Origin: Bacillus_AB infantis_B
GTDB lineage: Bacteria > Bacillota > Bacilli > Bacillales > Cytobacillaceae
Reading direction: 5' to 3'
NCBI RefSeq assembly: GCF_008180445.1
Contig: NZ_VTER01000004.1
Location: 62,001-126,000, forward strand
Length of the DNA stretch: 64,000 nt
Under the pieces are notes generated by a model. That model made no database searches. It saw nothing but the letters and a program-made list of their open reading frames with translations, and was not told the DNA's origin. How positions within the stretch are numbered: position 1 is the stretch's first letter; every line of letters begins with the position of its first letter. The translations under genes and the position numbers were made by a program. This document shows, one piece after another, positions 8,609 through 16,410 of the stretch.

Positions 8609-9451
8609 TCAGTCATAATAATACATGAAGCCAATTGCTCCCGGGCCTGTATGCGTGCTGATAATAGGGGTCGTTTCCTCAATTTCGATATTGTCATAGC
8701 CTGTCAATTCAACGAGCCCCTCTTTGACCTTCATTGCAAGGTCAAGGCCTTCTGCATGGCAGATGCCTACCCCTTTTATTGTCCTGCCTTTAACATCTTC
8801 AGCAAATTGCTTTACAAGATATTTAGCTACCTGTGTATAGCTTCTTACCTTCGTTACAGGAGTATAAACTCCACCTTCCAGCGAGGCAATCGGTTTGATA
8901 TTCAGCAGGGAGCCAATGAGCGCTTTTCCTTTGCCTATCCTTCCGCCCTTGACAAGATTTTCAAGAGTATCCACGACAACATATAAATGAGTTTTCTCTC
9001 TTATCTTTGCAAGCTTGTCTATTATTTCTTCCAGACCAAGCCCTTCGCCGGCCATCTTTGCAGCCTCTTTTACCTGAAAAGAAAGTGCTTTTGAAATGAA
9101 TCGGGAATCAATCACTGTTACCTTCGCGGAAGACATCTTGGCAGCACTTTCTGCTGATTGGACAGTGCCGCTCATCCCGCCTGTCATATGTATCGACAAT
9201 ACTTCATAGCCTTCTGCCCCAAAACGGTCATAAAGCTCAACGAACTTACCCGGAGGCGGCTGCGAGCTTTTTGGCAGTTCTGCAGAAGTTTTCATTTTTT
9301 TCATAAATTCAGAAGGGCTTATATCAATCCTGTCCAGATAGGTTTCGCCATCTATAGTAATCGACAGGGGCACCACTTCAATGCCAAGCTCGGCTGCAAG
9401 TGCTGCCGGCAGGTCTGCTGTTGAATCTGTCACTATCTTTACCTTTGCCAA
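8609..9451 (-). CDS. DegV family fatty-acid-binding protein
   Basis: A 280-residue DegV/FakB-type protein. It opens with the family signature KIVTDSTADLPAALAAELGI, has the TSQPPPGKF loop and GGMSGTVQSA lipid-head-group loop, and ends with a THTGPGAIGFMYYY segment. DegV/FakB proteins bind a fatty acid and present it to the FakA kinase for phospholipid synthesis. No fakA is visible in this window. The start is TTG 9451, with AAGTGAT upstream. A second, divergent DegV lies at 36595-37443, so this genome has at least two acyl carriers of this family. Confidence 0.92.
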   Translation of the reverse strand: MAKVKIVTDSTADLPAALAAELGIEVVPLSITIDGETYLDRIDISPSEFMKKMKTSAELPKSSQPPPGKFVELYDRFGAEGYEVLSIHMTGGMSGTVQSAESAAKMSSAKVTVIDSRFISKALSFQVKEAAKMAGEGLGLEEIIDKLAKIREKTHLYVVVDTLENLVKGGRIGKGKALIGSLLNIKPIASLEGGVYTPVTKVRSYTQVAKYLVKQFAEDVKGRTIKGVGICHAEGLDLAMKVKEGLVELTGYDNIEIEETTPIISTHTGPGAIGFMYYYD

Positions 9452-9570
9452 AATATATCACTTCCCAACAATCCACTTATGAATGTAATTATACATGGAT
9501 TTGGACAGCAAATAAAATAGAAAGCGGTTAAAATGCCAGGTGAAGTTTCTTTGATGCAGTGATTCGGGCA

Positions 9571-9596
9571 AAATAAAAACGCCGGCAACACCGGCG
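9571..9596 (-). terminator. Terminator of ypmP
   Basis: CGCCGG/CCGGCG hairpin followed by TTTTTATTT on the minus strand. Confidence 0.85.
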
Positions 9597-9603
9597 CAAG
9601 GAA

Positions 9604-9855
9604 TTAAGCATTATTTTTTAATTCAACTACATTAAACAGGTGTTCATAATCCTTCCATTTCAGGACTCTTTTCAAATACTCCCTGAATGAGTACACACTA
9701 CTCCTGCTGGTATCTTTGTGAACGGCCGAGATGAATGTTTTTAAACGGAATTGGATCATAAAGAAATTTGGGCTATCTTCCTCCAATACTGGAATTTCAA
9801 TGACCTTAACCTTCTGTCCAACAGCATTTTTGAACTCTAGGCTTTTGAATAGCAA
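9604..9855 (-). CDS. ypmP: YpmP family protein (DUF2535)
   Basis: A small soluble protein matching DUF2535/YpmP, of unknown function: FKSLEFKNAVGQKVKVIEIPVLEEDSP, then a basic FREYLKRVLKWKDYEHLF segment. I place the start at TTG 9855 (83 aa), because AAGAGG lies 9 bases upstream and homologues begin just before the KSLEF motif. A GTG at 9876 would add seven residues (KKRIDIL) that are probably leader sequence containing the ribosome site. As in B. subtilis, it lies close to ilvA; here a small membrane-protein gene intervenes. Confidence 0.8.
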   Translation of the reverse strand: MLFKSLEFKNAVGQKVKVIEIPVLEEDSPNFFMIQFRLKTFISAVHKDTSRSSVYSFREYLKRVLKWKDYEHLFNVVELKNNA

Positions 9856-9969
9856 AATATCAATCCTCTTTTTCACCCGTTTGTTATATTATACCTCATC
9901 ATGGTCCCGAAGTGTGTCTAAATATGCGCTGTTCCTGATATTTTTCAAAAAGGTGCAGCAGGTTCCTCA

Positions 9970-10266
9970 TCATATCTGGCTTGCTATCCAATATAAGTGG
10001 AGAAGGCATACAGAGGTATATAAAAAAGAAGAGAACAGCAGCAGATTTTTCAGTAATTTCGTTTCAGGCAGATATTTCATATAAGCAAAGCAGCCCAGAA
10101 GCGCGCTGAATGATATTTTGACCAGGAGGAAGAGCAGCGGCCCTTTTTCATACAATCCACCCATCACCGGATTTGCTTCCTCTATCAGCCCTGCATTCAA
10201 TCCCAGACAGGTGGCCAGTGCATCCAGCACATTCAATATTCCTAAATAGATGTATATGCCCCTCAT
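9970..10266 (-). CDS. Small DUF5658-type membrane protein
   Basis: A polytopic protein of about 98 aa. It has a first helix YIYLGILNVLDALATCLGL, then IEEANPVMGGLYEKG, a motif typical of DUF5658 (EANP after the first helix). Helices LLFLLVKISFSALLGCFAYM and NLLLFSSFLYTSVCLLHLYWI follow. The function of the family is unknown. The longer frame to 10353 adds 29 hydrophilic residues; I prefer ATG 10266, which has GGTGAG upstream and starts at the first helix. It lies between ilvA and ypmP. Confidence 0.7.
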   Translation of the reverse strand: MRGIYIYLGILNVLDALATCLGLNAGLIEEANPVMGGLYEKGPLLFLLVKISFSALLGCFAYMKYLPETKLLKNLLLFSSFLYTSVCLLHLYWIASQI

Positions 10267-10384
10267 GGACTCACCGCTTCCTATCCTTCTTGATTTATAA
10301 TCATAATCTCCCATTCTCCAAAGGAAGAAACCCCCAAACTTTACCGATAACAAAATTGTACTTTATAAAGAACGATTTCGCAAA

Positions 10385-10410
10385 TAAAAACCCCCGCAGG
10401 GCACGGGGGC
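10385..10410 (-). terminator. Terminator of ilvA
   Basis: CCCCCG/CGGGGG GC-rich hairpin followed by TTTTTATTTG on the minus strand. Confidence 0.9.
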
Positions 10411-10415
10411 TGCAT

Positions 10416-11684
10416 TTAAATCAGCAGGTGGAAAAGATTGCTGTCTTTATTGATTTCTGTATATGCGAAACCTTTTTTATTCATCCTTTTTATCAGGCCG
10501 GAATAGTCTTCTTTATCCTTTAGTTCAATGCCAACCAGTGCCGGCCCGTTTTCTTTATTGTTTTTCTTCGTGTACTCAAATCTTGTGATATCATCGGAAG
10601 GGGCGAGGACCTCATCGAGAAATTCCCGCAGTGCACCAGCCCGCTGGGGGAAATTTACGATAAAATAGCACAGAAGCCCTTCATATAGAAGTGATCTTTC
10701 CTTGATCTCCTGCATCCGCCCGATATCATTATTTCCGCCGCTCACAACACATACAACTGTCTTGCCGGCTATCTCCTCACGATACAGATCAAGGGCGGCA
10801 ATCGGCATGGCGCCTGCAGGCTCCGCTACGATTGCATGCTCATTATACAGCTCCAAAATCGAGGTGCAGACCTTCCCTTCAGGGACCAATATAATATCTT
10901 CCATGAGCTCGCTGCAGATATCAAAGGTTTTCTCCCCGACACTTTTAACAGCTGCCCCGTCAATAAATTTATCGATATCAGCAAGCGGGGTCACAGAGCC
11001 GTAAAGGCAGGACTCCTTCATGGAAGCTGCTCCGGCAGGCTCAACCCCGATCATCTTTGTCAGGGGCGAGACGCTGTTGAAATAGGTACTGAGGCCGGCC
11101 ATCAATCCGCCGCCGCCTATGCTGGCAAAAACAAAATCGATCGGCTCTTCACAGTCATTCAGTATCTCAACAGCAGCAGTGCCTTGTCCGGCAATGATCT
11201 TCTCATCATCAAACGGATGGACGAAAGCCATCTGCTCATCCTCTGCGCATTTTACAGCCTCTTTATAAGAATCATCAAAAGTATCCCCTGTCAAAATGAT
11301 ATCCACATAGCCCCTTCCAAACAGTTCAACCTGGCTCACCTTCTGCCTCGGAGTTGTAGCCGGCATATAAATTTTTCCTTTGATCCCTAGCTGTCTGCAG
11401 GAAAAAGCGACACCCTGGGCGTGATTGCCCGCACTTGCACAGACAACCCCTTTAGCAAGCTTCTCTTCTCCCAATGATTTCATGCTGTAGTAGGCACCGC
11501 GCAGTTTGAAGCTCCTTACATGCTGGAGATCTTCCCTTTTTAAATACACATTGCAATTATATTTTTCTGACAGCCGGTCATTTTTCTGCAGCGGCGTATG
11601 GGCAACGATATCCTTGAGCTGCTGGTATGCAATCAGTATATCCTCCAGCTGCACCCATTTTTTCTTCATTAATTTCTGTTCCAT
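10416..11684 (-). CDS. ilvA: Threonine dehydratase (threonine ammonia-lyase), biosynthetic
   Basis: A PLP enzyme of 422 aa, the same length as B. subtilis IlvA. It converts threonine to 2-oxobutanoate, the first step to isoleucine. The catalytic lysine is in SFKLRGAYY (near residue 62), with the preceding YLKREDLQ. The glycine-rich phosphate loop is IGGGGLMAG, and a second PLP-ring motif is VVSGGNND. The C-terminal ACT-like regulatory domain (FPQRAGALREFLDEV) suggests feedback control by isoleucine. ilvD lies elsewhere in the window. The promoter is covered by a large palindrome, so repression at the DNA level is likely. Confidence 0.95.
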   Translation of the reverse strand: MEQKLMKKKWVQLEDILIAYQQLKDIVAHTPLQKNDRLSEKYNCNVYLKREDLQHVRSFKLRGAYYSMKSLGEEKLAKGVVCASAGNHAQGVAFSCRQLGIKGKIYMPATTPRQKVSQVELFGRGYVDIILTGDTFDDSYKEAVKCAEDEQMAFVHPFDDEKIIAGQGTAAVEILNDCEEPIDFVFASIGGGGLMAGLSTYFNSVSPLTKMIGVEPAGAASMKESCLYGSVTPLADIDKFIDGAAVKSVGEKTFDICSELMEDIILVPEGKVCTSILELYNEHAIVAEPAGAMPIAALDLYREEIAGKTVVCVVSGGNNDIGRMQEIKERSLLYEGLLCYFIVNFPQRAGALREFLDEVLAPSDDITRFEYTKKNNKENGPALVGIELKDKEDYSGLIKRMNKKGFAYTEINKDSNLFHLLI

Positions 11685-11697
11685 ATCCTACCCTCAT

Positions 11698-11746
11698 TTC
11701 TGCCGTTATAATTTGTACATTATACCACGGCAGAATCATTAATCAA
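11698..11746 (-). promoter_or_regulatory. ilvA promoter overlapped by a 38-bp palindrome
   Basis: On the minus strand -35 TTGATT (11746-11741) and -10 TATAAT (11724-11719) are 16 bp apart. The interrupted palindrome TTCTGCCGT...ACGGCAGAA spans 11698-11735, with a further inner TATAAT..ATTATA symmetry. It covers the -10 and the start point, so it is more likely a DNA operator than an RNA hairpin. I do not recognise the cognate repressor. Confidence 0.65.
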
Positions 11747-11898
11747 CAGAATAGTCAAAAAATTTACCTTTTTTATATTTCAAAAAAAAAAGAGTCGGCA
11801 TCCTACTTATGCATATACTATTGAAAAGATTGCCGAGCTGGTCATTTTTTCTTGTTTAAGGGAATATAGAATTAAAAAGCAAAAGGAGGGCGGACACC

Positions 11899-12117
11899 AT
11901 GGAATTTTCGCTCTGCAGCTTTGACAGCAGGCTGCCTGTGGAAGTGACGGCCGATGAAGACAATGGCCGCTATATGATCAGGAAGGCCGATACAAGCGGT
12001 GAAGTTTTCAATAATAGTGCAGACTTGCTTCAATGGGTGAAAAACAATTTCCGCGAAGAAGATTTCTGCGATCCTAGTCAATTCCGCAGCATGCTTGAAC
12101 AGCTGGAAGAAATCTAA
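11899..12117 (+). CDS. Small acidic hypothetical protein
   Basis: A soluble, acidic protein of 72 aa (MEFSLCSFDSRLPVEV..., then FREEDFCDPSQFRSMLEQLEEI), with no membrane helix or signal peptide. A very good ribosome site (AAGGAGGGCGG, 6 bases before the ATG) argues that it is translated. I do not recognise a family. It is divergent from ilvA and is followed by a MITE-like repeat and a shared terminator. Confidence 0.65.
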   Translation: MEFSLCSFDSRLPVEVTADEDNGRYMIRKADTSGEVFNNSADLLQWVKNNFREEDFCDPSQFRSMLEQLEEI

Positions 12118-12123
12118 AGAGAA

Positions 12124-12198
12124 GGCTGTGTTAGTGTACATTGTTGATTTTGGGCTCATTCGTGTGAAACTCTGTTTCACAAGCAATTCAGCACAGCC
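12124..12198 (+). repeat. MITE-like repeat, copy A
   Basis: A 75-bp element with inverted ends GGCTGTG.../...CAGCACAGCC and an internal hairpin TGTGAAAC-TCT-GTTTCACA (12163-12181). A second copy lies at 55002-55074. Both contain the same central block TTGTTGATTTTGGGCTCATT. It has no coding capacity. Confidence 0.8.
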
Positions 12199-12199
12199 A

Positions 12200-12237
12200 C
12201 AAGAAAAGAACAGCCTCATGGCTGTTCTTTTCTTGTG
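12200..12237. terminator. Bidirectional terminator overlapping the 3' end of dfrA
   Basis: A perfect 16-bp stem, CAAGAAAAGAACAGCC and its complement, with a 4-base loop. The dfrA stop codon lies at the loop, so the last codons of dfrA form one arm. It also ends transcripts from the plus-strand gene at 11899. Confidence 0.9.
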
Positions 12238-12713
12238 TAAACCAAAAATTCATAATCGTAGGGATTCTTATCATCGCGGGTCCCCTTATCCCTGCTCTCC
12301 AATTCCCATTCCTTCCAATCAACATCAGGAAAAAAAGTATCAGCTTCAAACTTTTCATGTATCATCGTCAGATAAAGCCTGTCGGCAGATGGAAGGGCCA
12401 TCCTGAAGATTTCAGCCCCTCCAATGATGAAAATTTCCTGATCGCTTTTTTGGCTGCATTCTGCAAGAAAATCATCAAAAGAATAGAAAACGGTGCAGCC
12501 CTCGCAGGTGAACCCACGATCCCGCGTCAGCACGATGTTTTCCCGGCCAGGCAAAGGGCGGCCTATAGAATCCCAGGTTTTCCTTCCCATGGCAATCGAA
12601 TGGCCCATCGTAACCCGTTTGAAGTATTTCAGGTCCTCCGGCAGGCGCCAGGGCAGATCATTATTCTTCCCGATGGCCGAATTTTCGTCCATGGCCCATA
12701 GCAGTGAAATCAA
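12216..12713 (-). CDS. dfrA: Dihydrofolate reductase
   Basis: A 165-residue NADPH-dependent enzyme making tetrahydrofolate, replenishing what thymidylate synthase consumes. It has the N-terminal LLWAMDENSAIGKNNDLPWRLPEDLKYF block with the Trp-Arg and catalytic acidic residue (LPED). The NADPH-binding MGRKTWDSIGRPLPGR and the distal IIGGAEIF glycine motif are also present. It overlaps the 3' end of thyA by 4 bases (ATGA-type), so the two are coupled, as in B. subtilis thyB-dfrA. The stop codon is embedded in the downstream terminator. Confidence 0.96.
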   Translation of the reverse strand: MISLLWAMDENSAIGKNNDLPWRLPEDLKYFKRVTMGHSIAMGRKTWDSIGRPLPGRENIVLTRDRGFTCEGCTVFYSFDDFLAECSQKSDQEIFIIGGAEIFRMALPSADRLYLTMIHEKFEADTFFPDVDWKEWELESRDKGTRDDKNPYDYEFLVYTRKEQP

Positions 12714-13504
12714 ACACTGACAACTCCTTTAATATGAGGATGTGATTCATAGCCTTCCAGGATAAAATCTTCATATGCAAAGCTGAAGATATCATCAACC
12801 TTGCGGGCGAACTTCAGCTGGGGCAGCTTGAGCGGCTCCCTTGAAAGCTGAAGATTCACCTGTTCCAGATGATTACGGTAAATATGGACATCACCGAACG
12901 AATGGATGAATTCACCCGGCTCCAGATCACACACATGGGCGACCATATGTGTCAGGAGGGCATAAGATGCGATATTGAAAGGCACCCCCAGGAACACATC
13001 AGCAGACCGCTGATAAAGCTGGCAGGACAGCTTCCCGTCAGCTACATAGAACTGGAAAAGGCAATGGCAGGGAGGCAGCGCCATATTGCCGATTTCAGAT
13101 ACATTCCACGCATTGACAATCAGCCTTCTTGAATCAGGATTATTCTTGATTGAGCTGATCAGCTCACTGATCTGGTCAACCGTTTTACCATCCGCACCGG
13201 TCCATGATCTCCATTGATGGCCATATACAGGCCCGAGATTCCCTTCCTCATCGGCCCACTCATTCCAGATCCTGACCCCGTTATCCTGAAGATATTTCAC
13301 GTTGGTGTCTCCATTCAGAAACCAAAGAAGCTCATGGATGATCGACCTGAGATGCAGTTTCTTTGTGGTAACCAATGGGAAGCCTTCCTTCAGATCGAAT
13401 CGCATCTGATACCCGAAAGTGCTTATTGTGCCGGTTCCCGTCCGGTCTTCTTTGATTGTACCCTTTTCCAGGACATGCCTGCAAAGCTGTAAATACTGCT
13501 CCAT
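12710..13504 (-). CDS. thyA: Thymidylate synthase (ThyA family; B. subtilis ThyB type)
   Basis: A 264-residue enzyme methylating dUMP to dTMP using methylene-tetrahydrofolate. It has the N-terminal EDRTGTGTISTFGYQMRFDL block, the catalytic cysteine in LPPCHCLFQFYV, and the RSADVFLGVPFNIASYALL dUMP/folate block, and it ends SHPHIKGVVSV. The length is that of the E. coli/ThyB type rather than the longer phage-like ThyA of B. subtilis. It is coupled to dfrA. The secreted protease gene at 13531 ends only 26 bases upstream with no terminator between, so transcription may read through from it. Confidence 0.96.
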   Translation of the reverse strand: MEQYLQLCRHVLEKGTIKEDRTGTGTISTFGYQMRFDLKEGFPLVTTKKLHLRSIIHELLWFLNGDTNVKYLQDNGVRIWNEWADEEGNLGPVYGHQWRSWTGADGKTVDQISELISSIKNNPDSRRLIVNAWNVSEIGNMALPPCHCLFQFYVADGKLSCQLYQRSADVFLGVPFNIASYALLTHMVAHVCDLEPGEFIHSFGDVHIYRNHLEQVNLQLSREPLKLPQLKFARKVDDIFSFAYEDFILEGYESHPHIKGVVSV

Positions 13505-13530
13505 TCCATTGACCTCCTAATATGAATCTA

Positions 13531-14235
13531 TTAATTAAGTGTACTGAAAAATTGCCAGGTGAGCGGAGCTTTTTCTTTTAAGCGCAGGCGCTCTTCTCCT
13601 CCCATATAAAACATGGCAAACGTTTCAGCAAAATATTCTTCAGGGAATGTAAGGAAGTATGGCTGGCCTGGAAACAGCTTTGCCTTCTCCTCTTTCCATA
13701 TACCCTGGAACTTTTTATTAAAGCGGATCTCGCTCAAGACAAAGCGGTCGATCGAATGTGCCAGCTCATGAAGCTCCAGGTTGACAGATCCATGCCCCAT
13801 GCCTTTGCCGCTATAGCCGATCTTTACAAGCACTGTCCGTCCCCCGCCGATTCCGGGTACATCATCCCAGGTCGTTTCTTTATTTTTATAACCCCTGGGT
13901 GTCAAGCCTGCCAGATGGCTTGCTGTGGGATTATCTGTGAGCTGCCCTGTAAAAAGCTTAAGCGAGATGCCTTCCTGCCTGATTTTAGACAGCAATGATA
14001 AGGGGAGCTGATCCAGTCTTTCTATCATCCTTGCCGCTTCCTCCTGATCGAACTCCTCTAAAGGAAGAATAATAATCCTGCCCAGATCTTGTCCCGAATG
14101 CAGGGACAGGGACTTGACAAGCACTGAGTTGCCAGGGAAATCTTTAAGTTTTATACCTCCCATTGCCGCCTGGGAATTGCCCATAAGCGCCAGGGAAACT
14201 ACTACAATAAGCAGAAAAAAAATCCTGATTCTCAT
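13531..14235 (-). CDS. Secreted anthrax-lethal-factor-like (M34/PPEP-type) zinc metalloprotease
   Basis: A 234-residue exported protein: a signal peptide (MRIRIFFLLIVVVSLALMGNSQA) and a predicted mature part from about residue 24. The zinc site is HELAHSID (residues 156-163), and a second acidic motif EEYFAETFAMFY (199-210) would supply the third ligand (Glu204). HExxH plus ExxAExFA is the arrangement of the anthrax toxin lethal-factor C-terminal family and of the Pro-Pro endopeptidases. The small single-domain size resembles PPEPs rather than toxins. Its substrate is probably a secreted or surface protein. It lies upstream of thyA, an unusual place. Confidence 0.8.
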   Translation of the reverse strand: MRIRIFFLLIVVVSLALMGNSQAAMGGIKLKDFPGNSVLVKSLSLHSGQDLGRIIILPLEEFDQEEAARMIERLDQLPLSLLSKIRQEGISLKLFTGQLTDNPTASHLAGLTPRGYKNKETTWDDVPGIGGGRTVLVKIGYSGKGMGHGSVNLELHELAHSIDRFVLSEIRFNKKFQGIWKEEKAKLFPGQPYFLTFPEEYFAETFAMFYMGGEERLRLKEKAPLTWQFFSTLN

Positions 14236-14460
14236 GCTATCACCTTCTGTCCATTCTCAGACGCTTCCAGCCCCGTTTGCTGCCTGCTATCTATGTATAT
14301 ATGAAAATATTATAGCATATCATATCGGGTAAAAAGGCCGCGATTCATGGGCAATTTCAGGAAGTTTTAAAGTTGTGCGGCAGGACAGGCATTTTCAGGG
14401 CTTGCAGCTAAGATGAATGAATGCGCCGTTAATTTTTTCTCAACTTCATCTGTAGCTTTT

Positions 14461-14487
14461 AAAAAAGGGGCCTTGAAGACCCCGTCT
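14461..14487 (-). terminator. Terminator of the threonyl-tRNA synthetase gene
   Basis: A GGGG/CCCC stem with a 9-base loop followed by TTTTTT on the minus strand. Confidence 0.65.
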
Positions 14488-14493
14488 TACCTC

Positions 14494-15708
14494 TTATTTA
14501 CCTCCAGGCCTGTCTTCATCCCTAAACCTGTCGAGCAGTTCCTGCAGGTGCAATACTCCCAGGTTTCCTGCCCCTTTTTTCCTCAAGGCAGCTCCTCCCT
14601 GCTCTATTTCCTTCTCACCGATGATGATCATATAAGGAACCTTCTGAAGCTCGGCTTCCCTGATTTTGAGGCCGAGCTTCTCTGCCCTGCTGTCAATGTC
14701 AATGCGGCAGCCAGCTTCCTCAAGTTGGGATTTGACTTCCAGTGCATAGCCGATATGCGCTTCTGAAACCGGAAGCACTAAGGCCTGGACCGGAGAAAGC
14801 CAGAAAGGAAAATCCCCTGCATAATGCTCGATTAAAATGGCCAGGAACCTTTCAATCGAACCATAGATGGCACGGTGGATCATGATTGGCCTGTGAGCCA
14901 GATTGTCTTCGCCGATATACTGGCAGCCGAATTGCTCCGGCATTTGAAAATCAAGCTGGACAGTGCCGCATTGCCAGCTTCTTCCCAGTGAATCAGTAAT
15001 ATGGAAGTCGATTTTCGGCCCATAAAATGCTCCGTCCCCGGAATTGATTTCAAAAGGGATGCCCCTTTCCTGCAGGACCGATTCCAAAGAGGCTTCTGCC
15101 AGATTCCAAGTTTCTTCCGAACCCATGAATTCTTCCGGCCTAGTAGACAGCTCGACCTTATATTCAAAGCCGAACAGCGAATAAAATTCGTGCACCAGCT
15201 CCAGCACCTTAGCGGCTTCTTCTTTAATTTGATCTTCCCTTACAAACAGGTGTGCATCATCCTGTGTAAAGGAACGCACCCGCAAAAGCCCGTTTAAGGA
15301 TCCCGAGAGCTCATGGCGGTGAACAAGACCCAGTTCTGCATAGCGGAGCGGCAGTTCACGGTAGCTCCTTCTCTTGCTGCTGTAAATCAATACAGCACCT
15401 GGACAGCTCATTGGCTTAATCGCATAATCATGTTCATCAACTTTTGAAAAATACATATTCTCATGATAGTGATCCCAGTGCCCCGACTGCTCCCATAATG
15501 CCTGCTTCATCATGATTGGTGTCTTGACCTCATGATAGCCAGCTTTTTGGTGCTTTTGTTTCCAAAGGTTTTCCAGTATATTTCTTACCTGCATTCCCTT
15601 TGGAAGATAAAACGGCATACCTGGTGCTTCTTCCCTGAACATGAATAGTTCCAGCTCAGCCCCCAGTTTTCTGTGATTTCTCTTTTCTGCTTCTGCTTTA
15701 ATCGACAT
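14494..15708 (-). CDS. Short threonyl-tRNA synthetase lacking TGS and editing domains
   Basis: A 404-residue class II ThrRS. It starts at the catalytic core (RNHRKLGAELELFMF), so the N-terminal TGS and N2 editing domains of the usual 640-residue enzyme are absent. The core looks intact. The zinc ligands are Cys in KPMSCPGA, His in LVHRHELSG and His in IMIHRAIYGS. Motif 2 (LLRVRSFTQDDAHLF), motif 3 (GSIERFLAILIEH) and a complete C-terminal anticodon-binding domain are present. The start ATG 15708 has GGGAGG 7 bases upstream; the frame extends to 15723 without a better site. It probably charges tRNA-Thr under starvation and cannot clear Ser-tRNA-Thr itself. It is driven through two threonine T-boxes. 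Confidence 0.9.
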   Translation of the reverse strand: MSIKAEAEKRNHRKLGAELELFMFREEAPGMPFYLPKGMQVRNILENLWKQKHQKAGYHEVKTPIMMKQALWEQSGHWDHYHENMYFSKVDEHDYAIKPMSCPGAVLIYSSKRRSYRELPLRYAELGLVHRHELSGSLNGLLRVRSFTQDDAHLFVREDQIKEEAAKVLELVHEFYSLFGFEYKVELSTRPEEFMGSEETWNLAEASLESVLQERGIPFEINSGDGAFYGPKIDFHITDSLGRSWQCGTVQLDFQMPEQFGCQYIGEDNLAHRPIMIHRAIYGSIERFLAILIEHYAGDFPFWLSPVQALVLPVSEAHIGYALEVKSQLEEAGCRIDIDSRAEKLGLKIREAELQKVPYMIIIGEKEIEQGGAALRKKGAGNLGVLHLQELLDRFRDEDRPGGK

Positions 15709-15736
15709 TTTAATTCCTCCCAAAATTTTTTAGAAT

Positions 15737-15980
15737 AAAAAAAGCCGCAATTCTCCCTGTACCAAGGGACAATTGCGGCTGTGGTTCCACCCTAATTCCG
15801 CCTCATGCAATGCATTCGGCGCTCAAACAAGATAACGGTTTCCCGATCATGGTTAGCAGACTTCAGCCTTTCCCCATGATAGCTCCAAGGCGGTAAATTC
15901 ATCTCTTTCTCCTAAGGGCTTTCAGCCGGCGGCCCTTTTCTCTGTCAGAAGCAGCGGAAATGATTCATGTCCTTTTCTTC
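15737..15980 (-). promoter_or_regulatory. T-box leader 1 (gene-proximal), threonine specifier ACC
   Basis: Read on the minus strand it contains the specifier-loop region GAATTTACCGCC (ACC is a Thr codon). The universal T-box sequence AGGGTGGAACCAC (15793-15781) and a strong terminator hairpin (15744-15779) with a T-run follow. Uncharged tRNA-Thr should stabilise the antiterminator and allow transcription of the synthetase. Confidence 0.95.
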
Positions 15981-16005
15981 GCAATATTATATTTGCTTAT
16001 AACAC

Positions 16006-16250
16006 AAAAAGCCGCAATTCTCCCTGTACAAGGGACAATTGCGGCTGTGGTTCCACCCTAATTCCGCCTCATGCATCGCATGCGGCGCTCAAAAAGATAA
16101 CGGTCTCCCGACCATGGTTAGCTGACATCCAGCTTTTCCCCATGATAGCTCCAAGGCGGTAAATTCATTTCTTTCTCCTAAGGGCTTTCAGCCGGCGGCC
16201 CTTTTCTCTGTCAGAAGCAGCGGAAATGATTCATGTCCTTTTCCCAGCTT
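16006..16250 (-). promoter_or_regulatory. T-box leader 2 (promoter-proximal), threonine specifier ACC
   Basis: A near-identical second T-box with the same GAATTTACCGCC specifier context, AGGGTGGAACCAC, and its own terminator (16011-16045). The two units are in series, so a transcript must pass both terminators. The differences between copies cluster in stem and loop segments between the specifier and antiterminator parts. Confidence 0.95.
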
Positions 16251-16277
16251 AATGGAATGCTAAAAATGATTAAATGA

Positions 16278-16307
16278 ATTATATTCCAGTACCTTTTATA
16301 TTGTCAA
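16278..16307 (-). promoter_or_regulatory. SigA-type promoter of the ThrRS unit
   Basis: TTGACA (16307-16302) and TATAAT (16283-16278), both perfect, with an 18-bp spacer, just upstream of the tandem T-boxes. Confidence 0.9.
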
Positions 16308-16327
16308 TAGAATCTTTTCATTTTCAA

Positions 16328-16410
16328 AGAAAAGAGCTCTCTGCTCACTAATGCCGTTACGCCGCCTAATGCGTCACGCCGGCTGCTGATAAACAGCGCC
16401 CTTTTCTTCA
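16328..16410. repeat. Unexplained GC-rich intergenic element with direct and inverted repeats
   Basis: AAGAAAAG at the left end and CTTTTCTT at the right are inverted. Inside are two imperfect direct repeats, TAATGCCGTTACGCCG (16349-16364) and TAATGCGTCACGCCG (16367-16381). It lies between the thr promoter and the terD terminator and encodes nothing I can see. Confidence 0.4.

Noticed and set aside
16331..16400. Possible third T-box remnant upstream of the tandem pair
   Set aside because: It lacks the AGGGTGGAACC sequence and the terminator, and lies upstream of the promoter. Kept only as an unexplained repeat element.
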